From Synoicihabitans lomoniglobus (GTDB taxonomy: Bacteria > Verrucomicrobiota > Verrucomicrobiia > Opitutales > Opitutaceae), in the NCBI RefSeq assembly GCF_029023725.1, contig NZ_CP119075.1:739501-803500 (forward strand): a stretch of DNA of 64,000 nucleotides, given 5' to 3'. The notes beneath the pieces are model-generated. The model saw only the letters and a program-made list of their open reading frames with translations. It had not been told where the DNA came from and ran no database searches. This document shows positions 42,654 to 51,544 of the stretch, piece by piece. Made by a program: the position numbers and the translations under genes. How positions within the stretch are numbered: position 1 is the first letter of the stretch; each line of letters opens with the position of its first letter.

Positions 42654-44171
42654 ATGACGAATTCTTCGCGTTCTCTCCGTGCGCCCACGCTGGGCGAGGC
42701 CCTGGTGCCGGTGATTTGCCTGATCGTGTTTCTGGCCGGTTCGGTGCTCAATCTGAACGATCTGCCACGGCTCGCCGTGATCACACCGGTGCTGGAGACA
42801 CTGGCCCGGGTGCCCTATTTCGGCACGGTATTACAGACGTGGATACCGGTGCAGATTCCGTTGCTGGCCGCCACGGTGGTGGCCGCAATCATGGCCCGAC
42901 GTCTGGGACTGCGTTGGCCTGCGATTCATCAGAGTTTTCTGCAAGGCATCATGCTGTCGCTTGGCGCCGTGTTGATCCTGCTGGTGGTGGGCGTGCTGAT
43001 TGGCGTGTGGATCGCGAGTGGCGTGGTGCCGCTGCTGATTGTCTCGGGACTGAAGCTTTTAACCCCCGGGGCGTTTCTGTTCGCGACGTGTTTGATTTGC
43101 GGGATTGTATCGCTGGTAACGGGCAGTTCGTGGACGACGGCGGGCACGGTGGGGGTGGCGTTGATCGGGGTGGGGCAAGGCTTGGGAATCCCGTTGCCGA
43201 TGGTCGCGGGCGCGATCATTTCCGGGGCGTATTTTGGCGATAAAATGTCGCCGTTGTCCGATACGACCAACCTCGCGCCCGGCGTGGCGGGAGCAGAGTT
43301 GTTCGAACATGTGCGTCATATGGCGTATACCACCGGCCCCAGTTTTGTGATCGCGCTGATTTTGTATTGGCTGCTGGGGTTGCGCTATGGCGACGGCACG
43401 GTGGATGCGGGATCGATCACGGAAATTACGAACGGGGTTACCGGAGCGTTTGATCTGTCGCGGTGGCTTTTGGTCCCACCGTTGTTGGTCCTGGGGCTGG
43501 TGATTGCCCGCGTGCCGGCGCTGCCCGCGTTGGTGCTCGGTGCGGTGGTGGCGGGAATCGGCGCCACGCTTTTTCAAGGGGCGACGCTCGCCGAAGTGTT
43601 GACGATTTCCTACGACGGCTACGCATCGGAAACCGGTATCGCGGCGGTGGACGATCTGCTGACTCGCGGCGGCATGAGCAGTATGTATGGCACGATTGGA
43701 ATCATCCTCTGCGCGATGTGTTTTGGGGGGGTCATGGAGCGCTCCGGCATGCTCGGTCGATTGGCGGGGGCGATTCTGAGTTTGGCGAAAACACGCGGCG
43801 GCTTGGTCGGGGCCACCCTGTCGACCAGCTTTGGCATCAACGTGCTGGCGGCCGATCAATACCTCGCGATCGTGGTGCCCGGGCGCATGTATCGAGAAGC
43901 TTATGACAAGATGGGGCTGCATCCCAAAAACCTGTCCCGGTGCTTGGAAGATGGCGGCACGATCACCTCGCCGCTGATCCCGTGGAATTCGTGCGGAGCC
44001 TACATGTTCGCGACGCTGGGAGTGTTTCCTTTGGCTTATCTGCCGTTCGCGTTTCTGAACCTGATCAATCCGTGCATATCGCTGCTTTATGGTATCACGG
44101 GTTGGACGATGACCCCGGCGGATAAGGCGTTATCCGATGCTGAAGGGACGGCGGAAAGTCCGGTCGTATGA
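42654..44171 (+). CDS. nhaC: NhaC-family Na+/H+ antiporter
   Basis: A 505-residue inner-membrane protein with about 12 hydrophobic segments. NhaC landmarks include TCLICGIVSLVTGSSWTTAG with the serine/threonine helix, GAIISGAYFGDKMSPLSDTT with the conserved SGAYFGDKMSPLSDTTN ion site, and GGTITSPLIPWNSCGAYM. It would expel Na+ in exchange for protons. The start ATG 42654 follows a REPIN-bearing gap. It overlaps the next gene by four bases, so the two are translationally coupled. Confidence 0.9.
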   Translation: MTNSSRSLRAPTLGEALVPVICLIVFLAGSVLNLNDLPRLAVITPVLETLARVPYFGTVLQTWIPVQIPLLAATVVAAIMARRLGLRWPAIHQSFLQGIMLSLGAVLILLVVGVLIGVWIASGVVPLLIVSGLKLLTPGAFLFATCLICGIVSLVTGSSWTTAGTVGVALIGVGQGLGIPLPMVAGAIISGAYFGDKMSPLSDTTNLAPGVAGAELFEHVRHMAYTTGPSFVIALILYWLLGLRYGDGTVDAGSITEITNGVTGAFDLSRWLLVPPLLVLGLVIARVPALPALVLGAVVAGIGATLFQGATLAEVLTISYDGYASETGIAAVDDLLTRGGMSSMYGTIGIILCAMCFGGVMERSGMLGRLAGAILSLAKTRGGLVGATLSTSFGINVLAADQYLAIVVPGRMYREAYDKMGLHPKNLSRCLEDGGTITSPLIPWNSCGAYMFATLGVFPLAYLPFAFLNLINPCISLLYGITGWTMTPADKALSDAEGTAESPVV

Positions 44172-45280
44172 CGCTCATCGATCGCTACGTTTTACGGGAG
44201 TGGTTGGGGTCGCTCGGACTGGTGTTGGGCGCGACCATGGGGCTGTTGTTGATGCAGTCGATGTATGACGATTTGGGGGACCTGCTCGATGCCGGCGCGG
44301 GGGGCATTGATATCATTTTTTACTACCTCGTGCGGTTGCCGAGTTTCCTGTCGCTGGTGCTGACGCTGTCGCTGCTGTTGTCGTTGCTCTACACGCTAGG
44401 GCGTCTGCATCGGAATCTGGAAATCACGGCGATGCGGGCGGCGGGTCTGGGGTTTGGGCGCATCACGCGGGTGATCTGGGTCGCGGGTGTGATGTTGTGC
44501 GGCGTGACGTGGTATCTGAACGGCACGGTGATCCCGTGGTCGGTGGAAACCTCGCGCTCGATCTTGCAGGACCTGCGGGTGCGGGGGCAGGGCGTGGTGG
44601 AACGCGTGGACCAGGTGGAGGCGGTGAACTCGGTGGCTTTTGACAATCGGCGGGAGAATCGGGTGTGGTTCATGAATCGCTACAGCCGCTATACGAATCG
44701 AGGTTACGGTGTCGTGGTCACGGAACTGGACGCGGAGCGCCGGGAAAAAACCCGCATGCAGGCGCGGGAAGCGTGGTTTGATACCACCCGCGGTGGGTGG
44801 GTGTTTCTCAATGGTCGGGAGACGTGGATCAATCCCGATACGGGGGAGGTGCAACGCACGTTGGCGTTCGACGAAAAGGTCGTAACGCATTATCGGGAAG
44901 ACCCTGCGCTGATGCTCGTTTTTGACCAAAAACCGGACGATTTGTCGTTTTTTGAATTGGAACGCGTGATTGCTTTTCACCGCACCGAGGACAGTCCCAA
45001 ACTTAAACAATACGCGGTCCGTTACTTCGGCTTGTTGGCGGAAACGCTGGGGCCGTTGATCATCATTTCCCTGGCCATTCCTTTTGCGGTTTCCGGTGTG
45101 CGCGTGAACCCAGCGGTGGGTGTATCCAAGTCGATCGGACTTTTCGTGATCTATTTTGTGCTGTTCAAAATCAGCACGGCGATGGGATCGCGCGGCATGC
45201 TGGAGCCGATGTGGGCGGCACTCGCGCCGAACCTCATCATGCTGTTGCTCGGGCTCGGACTGATGGCGCGAGCGCGCTGA
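44168..45280 (+). CDS. LptF/LptG-family lipopolysaccharide export permease
   Basis: A 370-residue inner-membrane protein. It has the LptF/G layout: N-terminal MTLIDRYVLREWLGSLGLVL helix, a pair of segments (SFLSLVLTLSLLLSLLYTLG), RLHRNLEITAMRAAGLGFGR with the cytoplasmic coupling helix, a periplasmic beta-jellyroll, and three C-terminal segments (LGPLIIISLAIPFAVSG ... LIMLLLGLGLMARAR). LptF and LptG form the membrane core of the LPS extractor LptBFGC. Only one copy is here, and the context (ATGA overlap with nhaC) is not the usual lpt context. Confidence 0.85.
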   Translation: MTLIDRYVLREWLGSLGLVLGATMGLLLMQSMYDDLGDLLDAGAGGIDIIFYYLVRLPSFLSLVLTLSLLLSLLYTLGRLHRNLEITAMRAAGLGFGRITRVIWVAGVMLCGVTWYLNGTVIPWSVETSRSILQDLRVRGQGVVERVDQVEAVNSVAFDNRRENRVWFMNRYSRYTNRGYGVVVTELDAERREKTRMQAREAWFDTTRGGWVFLNGRETWINPDTGEVQRTLAFDEKVVTHYREDPALMLVFDQKPDDLSFFELERVIAFHRTEDSPKLKQYAVRYFGLLAETLGPLIIISLAIPFAVSGVRVNPAVGVSKSIGLFVIYFVLFKISTAMGSRGMLEPMWAALAPNLIMLLLGLGLMARAR

Positions 45281-45292
45281 AGTGGGGCTGGT

Positions 45293-47116
45293 TCACCGCG
45301 CCGTCTGAAGCGCTGCCTCGAGCTTGCGGCCGAGCGTTTCGTAGGTGCGTCGGGTCGCTTCGTCGGGGGCAAACGAAAGTCCGTGATTGATGACGCCGAC
45401 GGCACGGTCGAGATGGCCTTGGGCAGCGAGCACGATCGCGGTGCGCGCGATCACGGCCGGTTGCTCGGGGAAATAGCGCACTCCGGTCAGGAGGTGATTG
45501 AGGTCGATGGCGCTGGGGGGCGATTCGCACTCCATCCACACGAGGCCGAACAGCGCATACGCTTCGGGCAACGGCGGGTCGCGTTCCAAGGTCGCACGCA
45601 ACAGATAGAGAATGGGACCAATTTGTTCGAGGGTCAGGTGAGCGTCGGAGGGCAGTCGGCTGCGCAGCTCGTCGTAGCGGAGCTGCGCCAGCACTTGCAG
45701 GGCGCGCGGGCGATCCACGCCTTGGCCGATGGCGGATTCCAACTGACTGCGGGCCGTTTCCATGTTGCCCAGGTCGTATTCCAGTAGTCCCGAGATGGCA
45801 TCGAGTTCGCGCGTGTCGGAGAGTTTGCGTCGAGCGGGCTCGAGTGTGGCCATCACTTGTCCGTGGTAGGAATCGAACAGGGCGGGATGCTGCCGACGCA
45901 CGTAGTCAACCTCCAGGCGTTCCCACTCGGATCGCATGCGGGCGACTTCCAACGGCGTGGCGCGTCGTTGCCGGTAGTCGGGCGGCGCTTCCAATCCCTC
46001 GATGGGCAGGACCACAGGCTGAGTCAGAGCCTCCGTCAGAAAGTCACTGACGCGGTCGCGCGCCTCGGCGTAGTCGAAACCGAAGGAGCGGGTGAAGCTG
46101 CGTTCGGTGCGGCCGGCGACTTCGCAACGGTCGATGTAGGCCCAGAGAGCGTCGCGATGCGCGCTGTCATCGGCAAACATGGCCCACCGCACCATCAGCG
46201 CGGCTTGTTCGCGCCACGCACGGAGTGGAGCGCCCGAGAGATCCGTGGGGTTGAGCTCGAAAAAGCGCGGGAAGGGAATGATCTCGCGGGGATAGTCGGA
46301 CTCGAGCCGCAGTGCTTCGATGTCGGCCGGCGAGCGCCAATGATTTGATTCGATGGAGATGGACTGCGTGCTGATGGCACTGCGGGCGTAAAGCTCGACA
46401 AATCCGTGCACGAACCACGCGGGCAGTGTAGGTGCCCGATTGCCCAGGAGGAAGCCGATGCGGTCGGTGGTGAACACGAGATTGAGGCGGTCGCGCTCGG
46501 CGGCGATTGCGATGTCCACTTGGCTGAAACTATCGGTTTTGAACACCTGACCGAAGTCGTATTCGGGGCGGCTCTGGAGGTGGTGGGTGGCGAAGACCAC
46601 CGTGCGATCCCGGTCAACCAGACGCAGGTTGGGAATGGAGCGGACGTAGCGGCCGGATGCAGCGGCTTGCTCGCGTTGGGCTTTGAAAAAATCGCGCAGG
46701 GCATTGTCGCTCAGCTGCGTGCCTTCCTCGTCCTCCACGAGAATGAGGATTTGAGGCAATTCGCTTTTCCACAGGTATTTTTCGGGGATCAAACGCGCCA
46801 AAATCTGTTTCTGGCGGTGGTAGTTGCGGGCGAATTCAGGGGCCGCAAGATCGGAGCCGGTGGAGAGGATTTCCAAGTCGGTGTCTTCGAGGTAATACCA
46901 CACCTTGGTGCGAGTGCCTTGCTCCACGATAAATGGGGGGAGCATGACGGCATCGCCCTCGGGCGCGGCGGAAGGGGACGGGCGGGGATCGAAGCGATCT
47001 ATTTGACCCGGCCCAGCCTGTGGCGGGCTGCCGGGAAACTGAGCCCCGGCGGAGCAGGCGAGCAAGGAAAGGATGAGGGAGAGCCGCCGTCCGCGACCGC
47101 GCATGAAGATCTTCAT
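45293..47116 (-). CDS. Module protein A1: exported, TPR-like, with degenerate gluzincin-like centre
   Basis: A 607-residue exported protein (signal peptide about MRGRGRRLSLILSLLACSAG). The centre has LPAWFVHGFVELYARS (L at residue 231), a pattern like the glutamate helix of MA-clan peptidases (P.WL.EGLA.Y). The expected upstream HExxH is missing: the matching stretch reads FTTDRIGFLL. Residues of about 400-600 are TPR-like helices (ISGLLEYDLGNMETARSQLE, RALQVLAQLRYDELRS). It is paralogous to the 49778-51544 product. Its ATG overlaps the preceding stop by four bases, which fixes the start. The gluzincin link is inference; the function is unknown. Confidence 0.72.
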   Translation of the reverse strand: MKIFMRGRGRRLSLILSLLACSAGAQFPGSPPQAGPGQIDRFDPRPSPSAAPEGDAVMLPPFIVEQGTRTKVWYYLEDTDLEILSTGSDLAAPEFARNYHRQKQILARLIPEKYLWKSELPQILILVEDEEGTQLSDNALRDFFKAQREQAAASGRYVRSIPNLRLVDRDRTVVFATHHLQSRPEYDFGQVFKTDSFSQVDIAIAAERDRLNLVFTTDRIGFLLGNRAPTLPAWFVHGFVELYARSAISTQSISIESNHWRSPADIEALRLESDYPREIIPFPRFFELNPTDLSGAPLRAWREQAALMVRWAMFADDSAHRDALWAYIDRCEVAGRTERSFTRSFGFDYAEARDRVSDFLTEALTQPVVLPIEGLEAPPDYRQRRATPLEVARMRSEWERLEVDYVRRQHPALFDSYHGQVMATLEPARRKLSDTRELDAISGLLEYDLGNMETARSQLESAIGQGVDRPRALQVLAQLRYDELRSRLPSDAHLTLEQIGPILYLLRATLERDPPLPEAYALFGLVWMECESPPSAIDLNHLLTGVRYFPEQPAVIARTAIVLAAQGHLDRAVGVINHGLSFAPDEATRRTYETLGRKLEAALQTAR

Positions 47117-49680
47117 CGCGTGTCCTCCTTCACTTCCACGGCGGTGCCGACCTGGACGTCGAAGTTGTAGAGATTCTCATTAAAGAACCGCGCCACTTGC
47201 AGCCACACTTCGGGCTGTTGATCGATAGGTCGACTCCACGCGTGAGCGGAAATTTCCCAGTAGTCGGGTGGATTGCGGGCGGCATCCAACGCTCGTCGCA
47301 GGGCGGTGGCGTCGGCGGTGGGCGCGTGGGGGTTGTGGATCTCCTGACCGATGAACACTTCGGCTTTCAAGTCGTCGATATGGTTGAGCACCGAAAGCGA
47401 CTCCCGGTGATCGATAAGGGGCTCGAAATACCACCGGGCAAAGACGGAACGCGGATGCACGGGGGTGACTTCAATCGCGTCTTGCATGACCAACATGGCG
47501 TCCAAGCGGGCCTTGTTGGCCCAATATACGTCCTCCCACATGGCCCCTTCGCTTTCCGCGTTGGAGGCGGCGTCGCGATCAAAGGACTGCAAGCGAGTTG
47601 AGGCCCGGCCTTCGGGGGTAAACAAATTGACCTCGGTGTCGTCTTCCTCCTCGACGGTTCCGTCCGGCAGATTGCGCGGATCGGACTCCTCCGCCGATTT
47701 TGCAAACGAGCTCAGAGTAGAGTTGGCTTGGTCGAGGTAGTTGACCGCGTTTTCCACCAGTTCGAGATTGCGGTTGCGACCTTCGGGGAGTTCGCGAGGC
47801 GGTGGAGCTTCAAGCAGGCGGTCGATGTTGTTGAATCCATTGAGTGACACGACGCAGCGGATGCGATCGGGCAGCAGTTGAGCGGTGCGCAGGGCGAGCC
47901 AACCACCATAACCGACACCAATCGTGGCCACGCGTTTGCGGTCAAAGGGGTGGCTTTGAGCCAGTTCATCCAACGCGGCGGCCACATCGCTGGCCGTGGC
48001 TTGATCGGGGGCTTCGCGCGCCCCCAACAGGAGTTCACGGCCCAATCCGGCGGTGCCGCGATAGTTGAGCTGCAAGACGGCGCAGCCGAACTCGGCCAAC
48101 ATTTGCACGGGACCGGAGAAGCCTTGGGGAGCGGTCTGCCAGGGACCATCTGCGAACATCACCAGGAGCGGCGGTTTTTTGAGCAACGGCGTCCGCGGGG
48201 AGGTGAGCTGGCCGGTGATACGTCGGCCATCCGGGGCCTGCGTGGCGAACGCGATGGTGGGGTGCAGGGTGCCGGGCTCCAGCCGCGGGGCTTGGCGCAG
48301 CTGCTCGATCCAGCGCTGGTCCGCACGATCGTAAATGAAGTAGCGACCGGGATCGCTGCGGGATTCCACGTGAACGAGGTAACGCGTCCGTGCATCGTCC
48401 CAGTTCAGAATGGTGGCATGTCGACCGCGAAACTGGGTGTTGATCTCGTTCTGCACGGAGGCGAGGGCATCGTCGAGCCACTGCACGCCCGATTCAAAAT
48501 CCTGCGTGCGCACCCCGACGACGGCGTGGGTGGCGCGGTCCAACACCAACGGCGAGGGGGGAAGTCGTGGCCGGAAATCGGTGTAATAAACGGCGGCGTT
48601 TTCGGCGCGCACGAACCGCTCGGTGCGGCCGATGGCCCGCGGGGAGATTTCCGCGGCGGGATCGACCAGATCGAGCGCGTTGCTCGTTATCGCAAAGTCG
48701 GTGCGCTGCCCGGTGGTCAGATCCAGGGCGTAGACGCCGAAGGTATCTGATGCGGCGTTGGACGTGTAGTAGAGCAGGTTGGGATCGGCGGCAAAACCGA
48801 GGGGAATGCTGCGGCGCGACCAGAGTTGATCCGGCGGAGCTTCAAACGTGGCGGCGATTTCCGGCGCGATCACGTCTTCGAGATCACGCCAGCGTTGCGG
48901 ACGGCCCTCGGCATCGAGCACGCGGATTTGCCATTGGAAGGGCAGGGTGGTGCGGTCCTCCTGCAGGCGAATGCGTCCGGTGCGGTCGGAGATGGTGCGC
49001 ATCGCGGGGGTGGTGATGCGCACTTCGTCGAGGTATTTCCATTCGCCGGAAGCGAGATCGAGCCGAGCCGTCACGAGAAACGCGTTGCGAATACTGTCAC
49101 CGGCGACGCCTTCGATGATCACGTGATCGGGAAGTTGGGAGTCGAGATTGAGCAGTCTCGCGGGGCGATCCATTTCGTAGGTTTGGTAGGGATCTTCCTC
49201 GCGTCTCCGCGTGATCAAGGCCCGTCCGCCGATCCTGACCTTGAAACTCCGAGGGGTGATGAGCGATCGCACGCGGTCCTGGCCCAGCTCCACGGCGCCG
49301 ATCACCCAGTCTTCGGTGGCGATGACCAGTCGCTCGGGTGAAGTCCATTCGAGGGCGATGATTTCGGCCGTCGCCATGTCCCCGAGTTGCACGTCGTGGA
49401 CCTCGCTGGGGTGGTCGATCGAACGGATGTCGATTCGCGTATACGGACCGTCGGTCACGGTGTAGGCGAGGTGGCGGCCGTCGCGGGACAGGGTGGCCAA
49501 CTTCGTGCGCATGGGGGCGAGTTTGATGGCCAGCGCCTCCGCGTTGGCCACGGGGCGGCCTTCGAACCGCAAATGAGGCAGGAGGGCGGTGAGGTCGTGG
49601 GAGGTGATCAGAGGGCGCTGGGCCACAGCCGGGCCAAGGGCGATGACTAAAAAGAGAAGACAAAGCCGGGATCGCAACAT
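47113..49680 (-). CDS. Module protein B1: exported S9 (prolyl-oligopeptidase)-like protein lacking the catalytic serine
   Basis: An 855-residue exported protein (signal peptide MLRSRLCLLFLVIALGPAVA). Residues of about 50-500 look like a beta-propeller (KLATLSRDGRHLAYTVTDG, LEWTSPERLVIATEDW). The C-terminal 300 residues have the S9 alpha/beta hydrolase fold: LQLNYRGTAGLGRELLLGAR, then the nucleophile elbow, where GxSxGG is GVGYGG (residues 588-593), so the Ser position 590 is Gly. The oxyanion region HGGP is replaced by DGPW. A histidine remains at SAHAWSRP. It is therefore likely a pseudo-peptidase. It is co-translated with A1 and paralogous to 51541-53973. Confidence 0.8.
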   Translation of the reverse strand: MLRSRLCLLFLVIALGPAVAQRPLITSHDLTALLPHLRFEGRPVANAEALAIKLAPMRTKLATLSRDGRHLAYTVTDGPYTRIDIRSIDHPSEVHDVQLGDMATAEIIALEWTSPERLVIATEDWVIGAVELGQDRVRSLITPRSFKVRIGGRALITRRREEDPYQTYEMDRPARLLNLDSQLPDHVIIEGVAGDSIRNAFLVTARLDLASGEWKYLDEVRITTPAMRTISDRTGRIRLQEDRTTLPFQWQIRVLDAEGRPQRWRDLEDVIAPEIAATFEAPPDQLWSRRSIPLGFAADPNLLYYTSNAASDTFGVYALDLTTGQRTDFAITSNALDLVDPAAEISPRAIGRTERFVRAENAAVYYTDFRPRLPPSPLVLDRATHAVVGVRTQDFESGVQWLDDALASVQNEINTQFRGRHATILNWDDARTRYLVHVESRSDPGRYFIYDRADQRWIEQLRQAPRLEPGTLHPTIAFATQAPDGRRITGQLTSPRTPLLKKPPLLVMFADGPWQTAPQGFSGPVQMLAEFGCAVLQLNYRGTAGLGRELLLGAREAPDQATASDVAAALDELAQSHPFDRKRVATIGVGYGGWLALRTAQLLPDRIRCVVSLNGFNNIDRLLEAPPPRELPEGRNRNLELVENAVNYLDQANSTLSSFAKSAEESDPRNLPDGTVEEEDDTEVNLFTPEGRASTRLQSFDRDAASNAESEGAMWEDVYWANKARLDAMLVMQDAIEVTPVHPRSVFARWYFEPLIDHRESLSVLNHIDDLKAEVFIGQEIHNPHAPTADATALRRALDAARNPPDYWEISAHAWSRPIDQQPEVWLQVARFFNENLYNFDVQVGTAVEVKEDTR

Positions 49681-49777
49681 GGGGTCGAAAGGTCCGCGGG
49701 TTGGAAGTTGGGGTAAGGGAAACGCGGACCTCAGCAGTGGGACCGGTTTGGCGGGTCTGAGTTCCGTGCGGCCGCAC

Positions 49778-51544
49778 TCAGGGCGGCGGAAGGAAATTCG
49801 CCAGCTGGGCGCGCAACTCGTCATAAGTGGCGGCCGACTGCGCATCCCGGCAACGGGTGCGCGCATAGTCGACAATCTGGAGCGCCGAGCGGACATTGCC
49901 CCGGTTGGCTTGGAGCAGGGCCATGCGGCCGATCACGGCGGGATGCTGGGGAAAGAGGCGGGCCCCCGTGGCGAGGTCGGCGATGTGGCGGCGCGTGAGA
50001 TCCACATCGGACTTCAGCCACAGCGTGGCCATTTGGGCGTAGATTTCAGGGAGGGCGGGCGAACTGTCGCGGGCCATTTCGAGGGGGAATGTCACGGCGC
50101 CGATTTTGGCGGCGTCGATCGGCTGGTCGGCGGGCGTGGCGGCGACGAGTTCGAGGTATCGCAGCTGTGCCAGCACCTGGAGCACCCGGGGGCGTTGGAT
50201 GCCGCCCGCGACCGCCGCTTCCAGATCCGCCCGGGCGGTTGCGATGTTGTCGGCCTCGTATTCAAGTAATCCCGACAGCGCCCGGACCTCCAGGGAATCA
50301 TCGGCGTCTCGCGCGCGGGCAACCGTGGCCCGCGCCCGACCGAGATAGTTGTCGACCAACGCGGGCGCGTGCTGCCGCACGTAATTGGTCTCGAGGCGCT
50401 CCCACTCGCCTTGGATGAGGTAAGCGACGCCGGGCAGGGCGCGCTTGATTTCAGCGGGCGGGGCGTCGTCGAATTCGGTCGGCGCGACGGCGAACGATTC
50501 AACCACCGCCGCGGACAAATATGCGCTGAGTCGATCCCGCGCGTCCGAAAATCCGAAACCGAAATGCTGCCGGAAAACCGGGTCGGTCGGTTCGGCCAGC
50601 TCCAGATCATCGACGAAGTTCCACAGCGCGGTGCGATACGCGCCATCATCGGCGAACAGGGCCCAGCGGACGAACAGTGTGGCCTGCTCTTGCCAGCGTT
50701 GGCGGGTGTCCGGATCGAGGGGAGGGGGGGCCTCGAAAAACGCTCGCAGCACCATCAAGTCGCGCGGGCGATCGGGGTCGAGACGCAGGGCGTCGGCCTC
50801 GGCGGGGGAACGCCAGGTTGCGTTGGTCAGCGTGAAGCTGTCGTTGTCGAATCGGCAACTGTCATAGACACCGGTGAGACCGACAATCAACCATGCGGGC
50901 AGAGCGGGACTGCGCAGACTCAGCAACTGGGTGAGGCGGTTGGTCGTGAAATAAAATCCGGCCTCGGCCGCATGGGACCGCCAGCGGGGGTTGTAGTTGC
51001 GATCGAAATACGCAGTCGCCCCGAAAGCGCTGGACGGTGTTTCCTCGGCCTCGTCCTGGAACGCGAAAACCACGCTCGAATCGTGACCGGAAAGGCGAAG
51101 GTTGGGCAGAAAACGCTGCTTGTCGTTCGCGCGGTCGGTGGAAGCACCTTGCTTTTGCTGCAATTGATCGAGGATGGCGCTCATCGCCTGGTCGGTTTCG
51201 CGCCGCTTGTTTTTGAGACCGACGATGATATGGCGGGTGGGCAGGTAGGGTTCCCACAGGTAGCGATCGGGCACGATCTCGCGCACGAGCTGCAATTGCC
51301 GGAAATATTGGTGCACGAAACTACGCGCAAAAGCCCGGTCGTGGGTGGTGATCAACTCCAGCTTGCCCGCGCGGGCGTAGGTCCAGCGAATCGGACGGGT
51401 CGCGGGTTCGACGAACACCGGCGGGAGCGTGACCACCTCGTCGGGTGCCGCGGAGGCGGGGTTTTGAGCGTCACCCAGCGCGACGAGGCCAAACAACAGC
51501 AGGGCGCTTCCCGTGCCCCGGGAACACAGCTTTTTCAGCGTCAT
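49778..51544 (-). CDS. Module protein A2: paralogue of A1
   Basis: A 588-residue exported protein (signal peptide about TGSALLLFGLVALGDA). It aligns with A1 throughout: VTLPPVFVEPATRPIRWTYA near the start, LPAWLIVGLTGVYDSCRFD in the centre, and EWERLETNYVRQHAPALVDN then ALSGLLEYEADNIATARADL in the TPR-like part. At the place of a gluzincin HExxH the sequence is FTTNRLTQLL, and the helix glutamate is also lost here (GLTGVY). Start ATG 51544 overlaps the stop of B2 by four bases. It ends 97 bases before B1 begins. Confidence 0.72.
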   Translation of the reverse strand: MTLKKLCSRGTGSALLLFGLVALGDAQNPASAAPDEVVTLPPVFVEPATRPIRWTYARAGKLELITTHDRAFARSFVHQYFRQLQLVREIVPDRYLWEPYLPTRHIIVGLKNKRRETDQAMSAILDQLQQKQGASTDRANDKQRFLPNLRLSGHDSSVVFAFQDEAEETPSSAFGATAYFDRNYNPRWRSHAAEAGFYFTTNRLTQLLSLRSPALPAWLIVGLTGVYDSCRFDNDSFTLTNATWRSPAEADALRLDPDRPRDLMVLRAFFEAPPPLDPDTRQRWQEQATLFVRWALFADDGAYRTALWNFVDDLELAEPTDPVFRQHFGFGFSDARDRLSAYLSAAVVESFAVAPTEFDDAPPAEIKRALPGVAYLIQGEWERLETNYVRQHAPALVDNYLGRARATVARARDADDSLEVRALSGLLEYEADNIATARADLEAAVAGGIQRPRVLQVLAQLRYLELVAATPADQPIDAAKIGAVTFPLEMARDSSPALPEIYAQMATLWLKSDVDLTRRHIADLATGARLFPQHPAVIGRMALLQANRGNVRSALQIVDYARTRCRDAQSAATYDELRAQLANFLPPP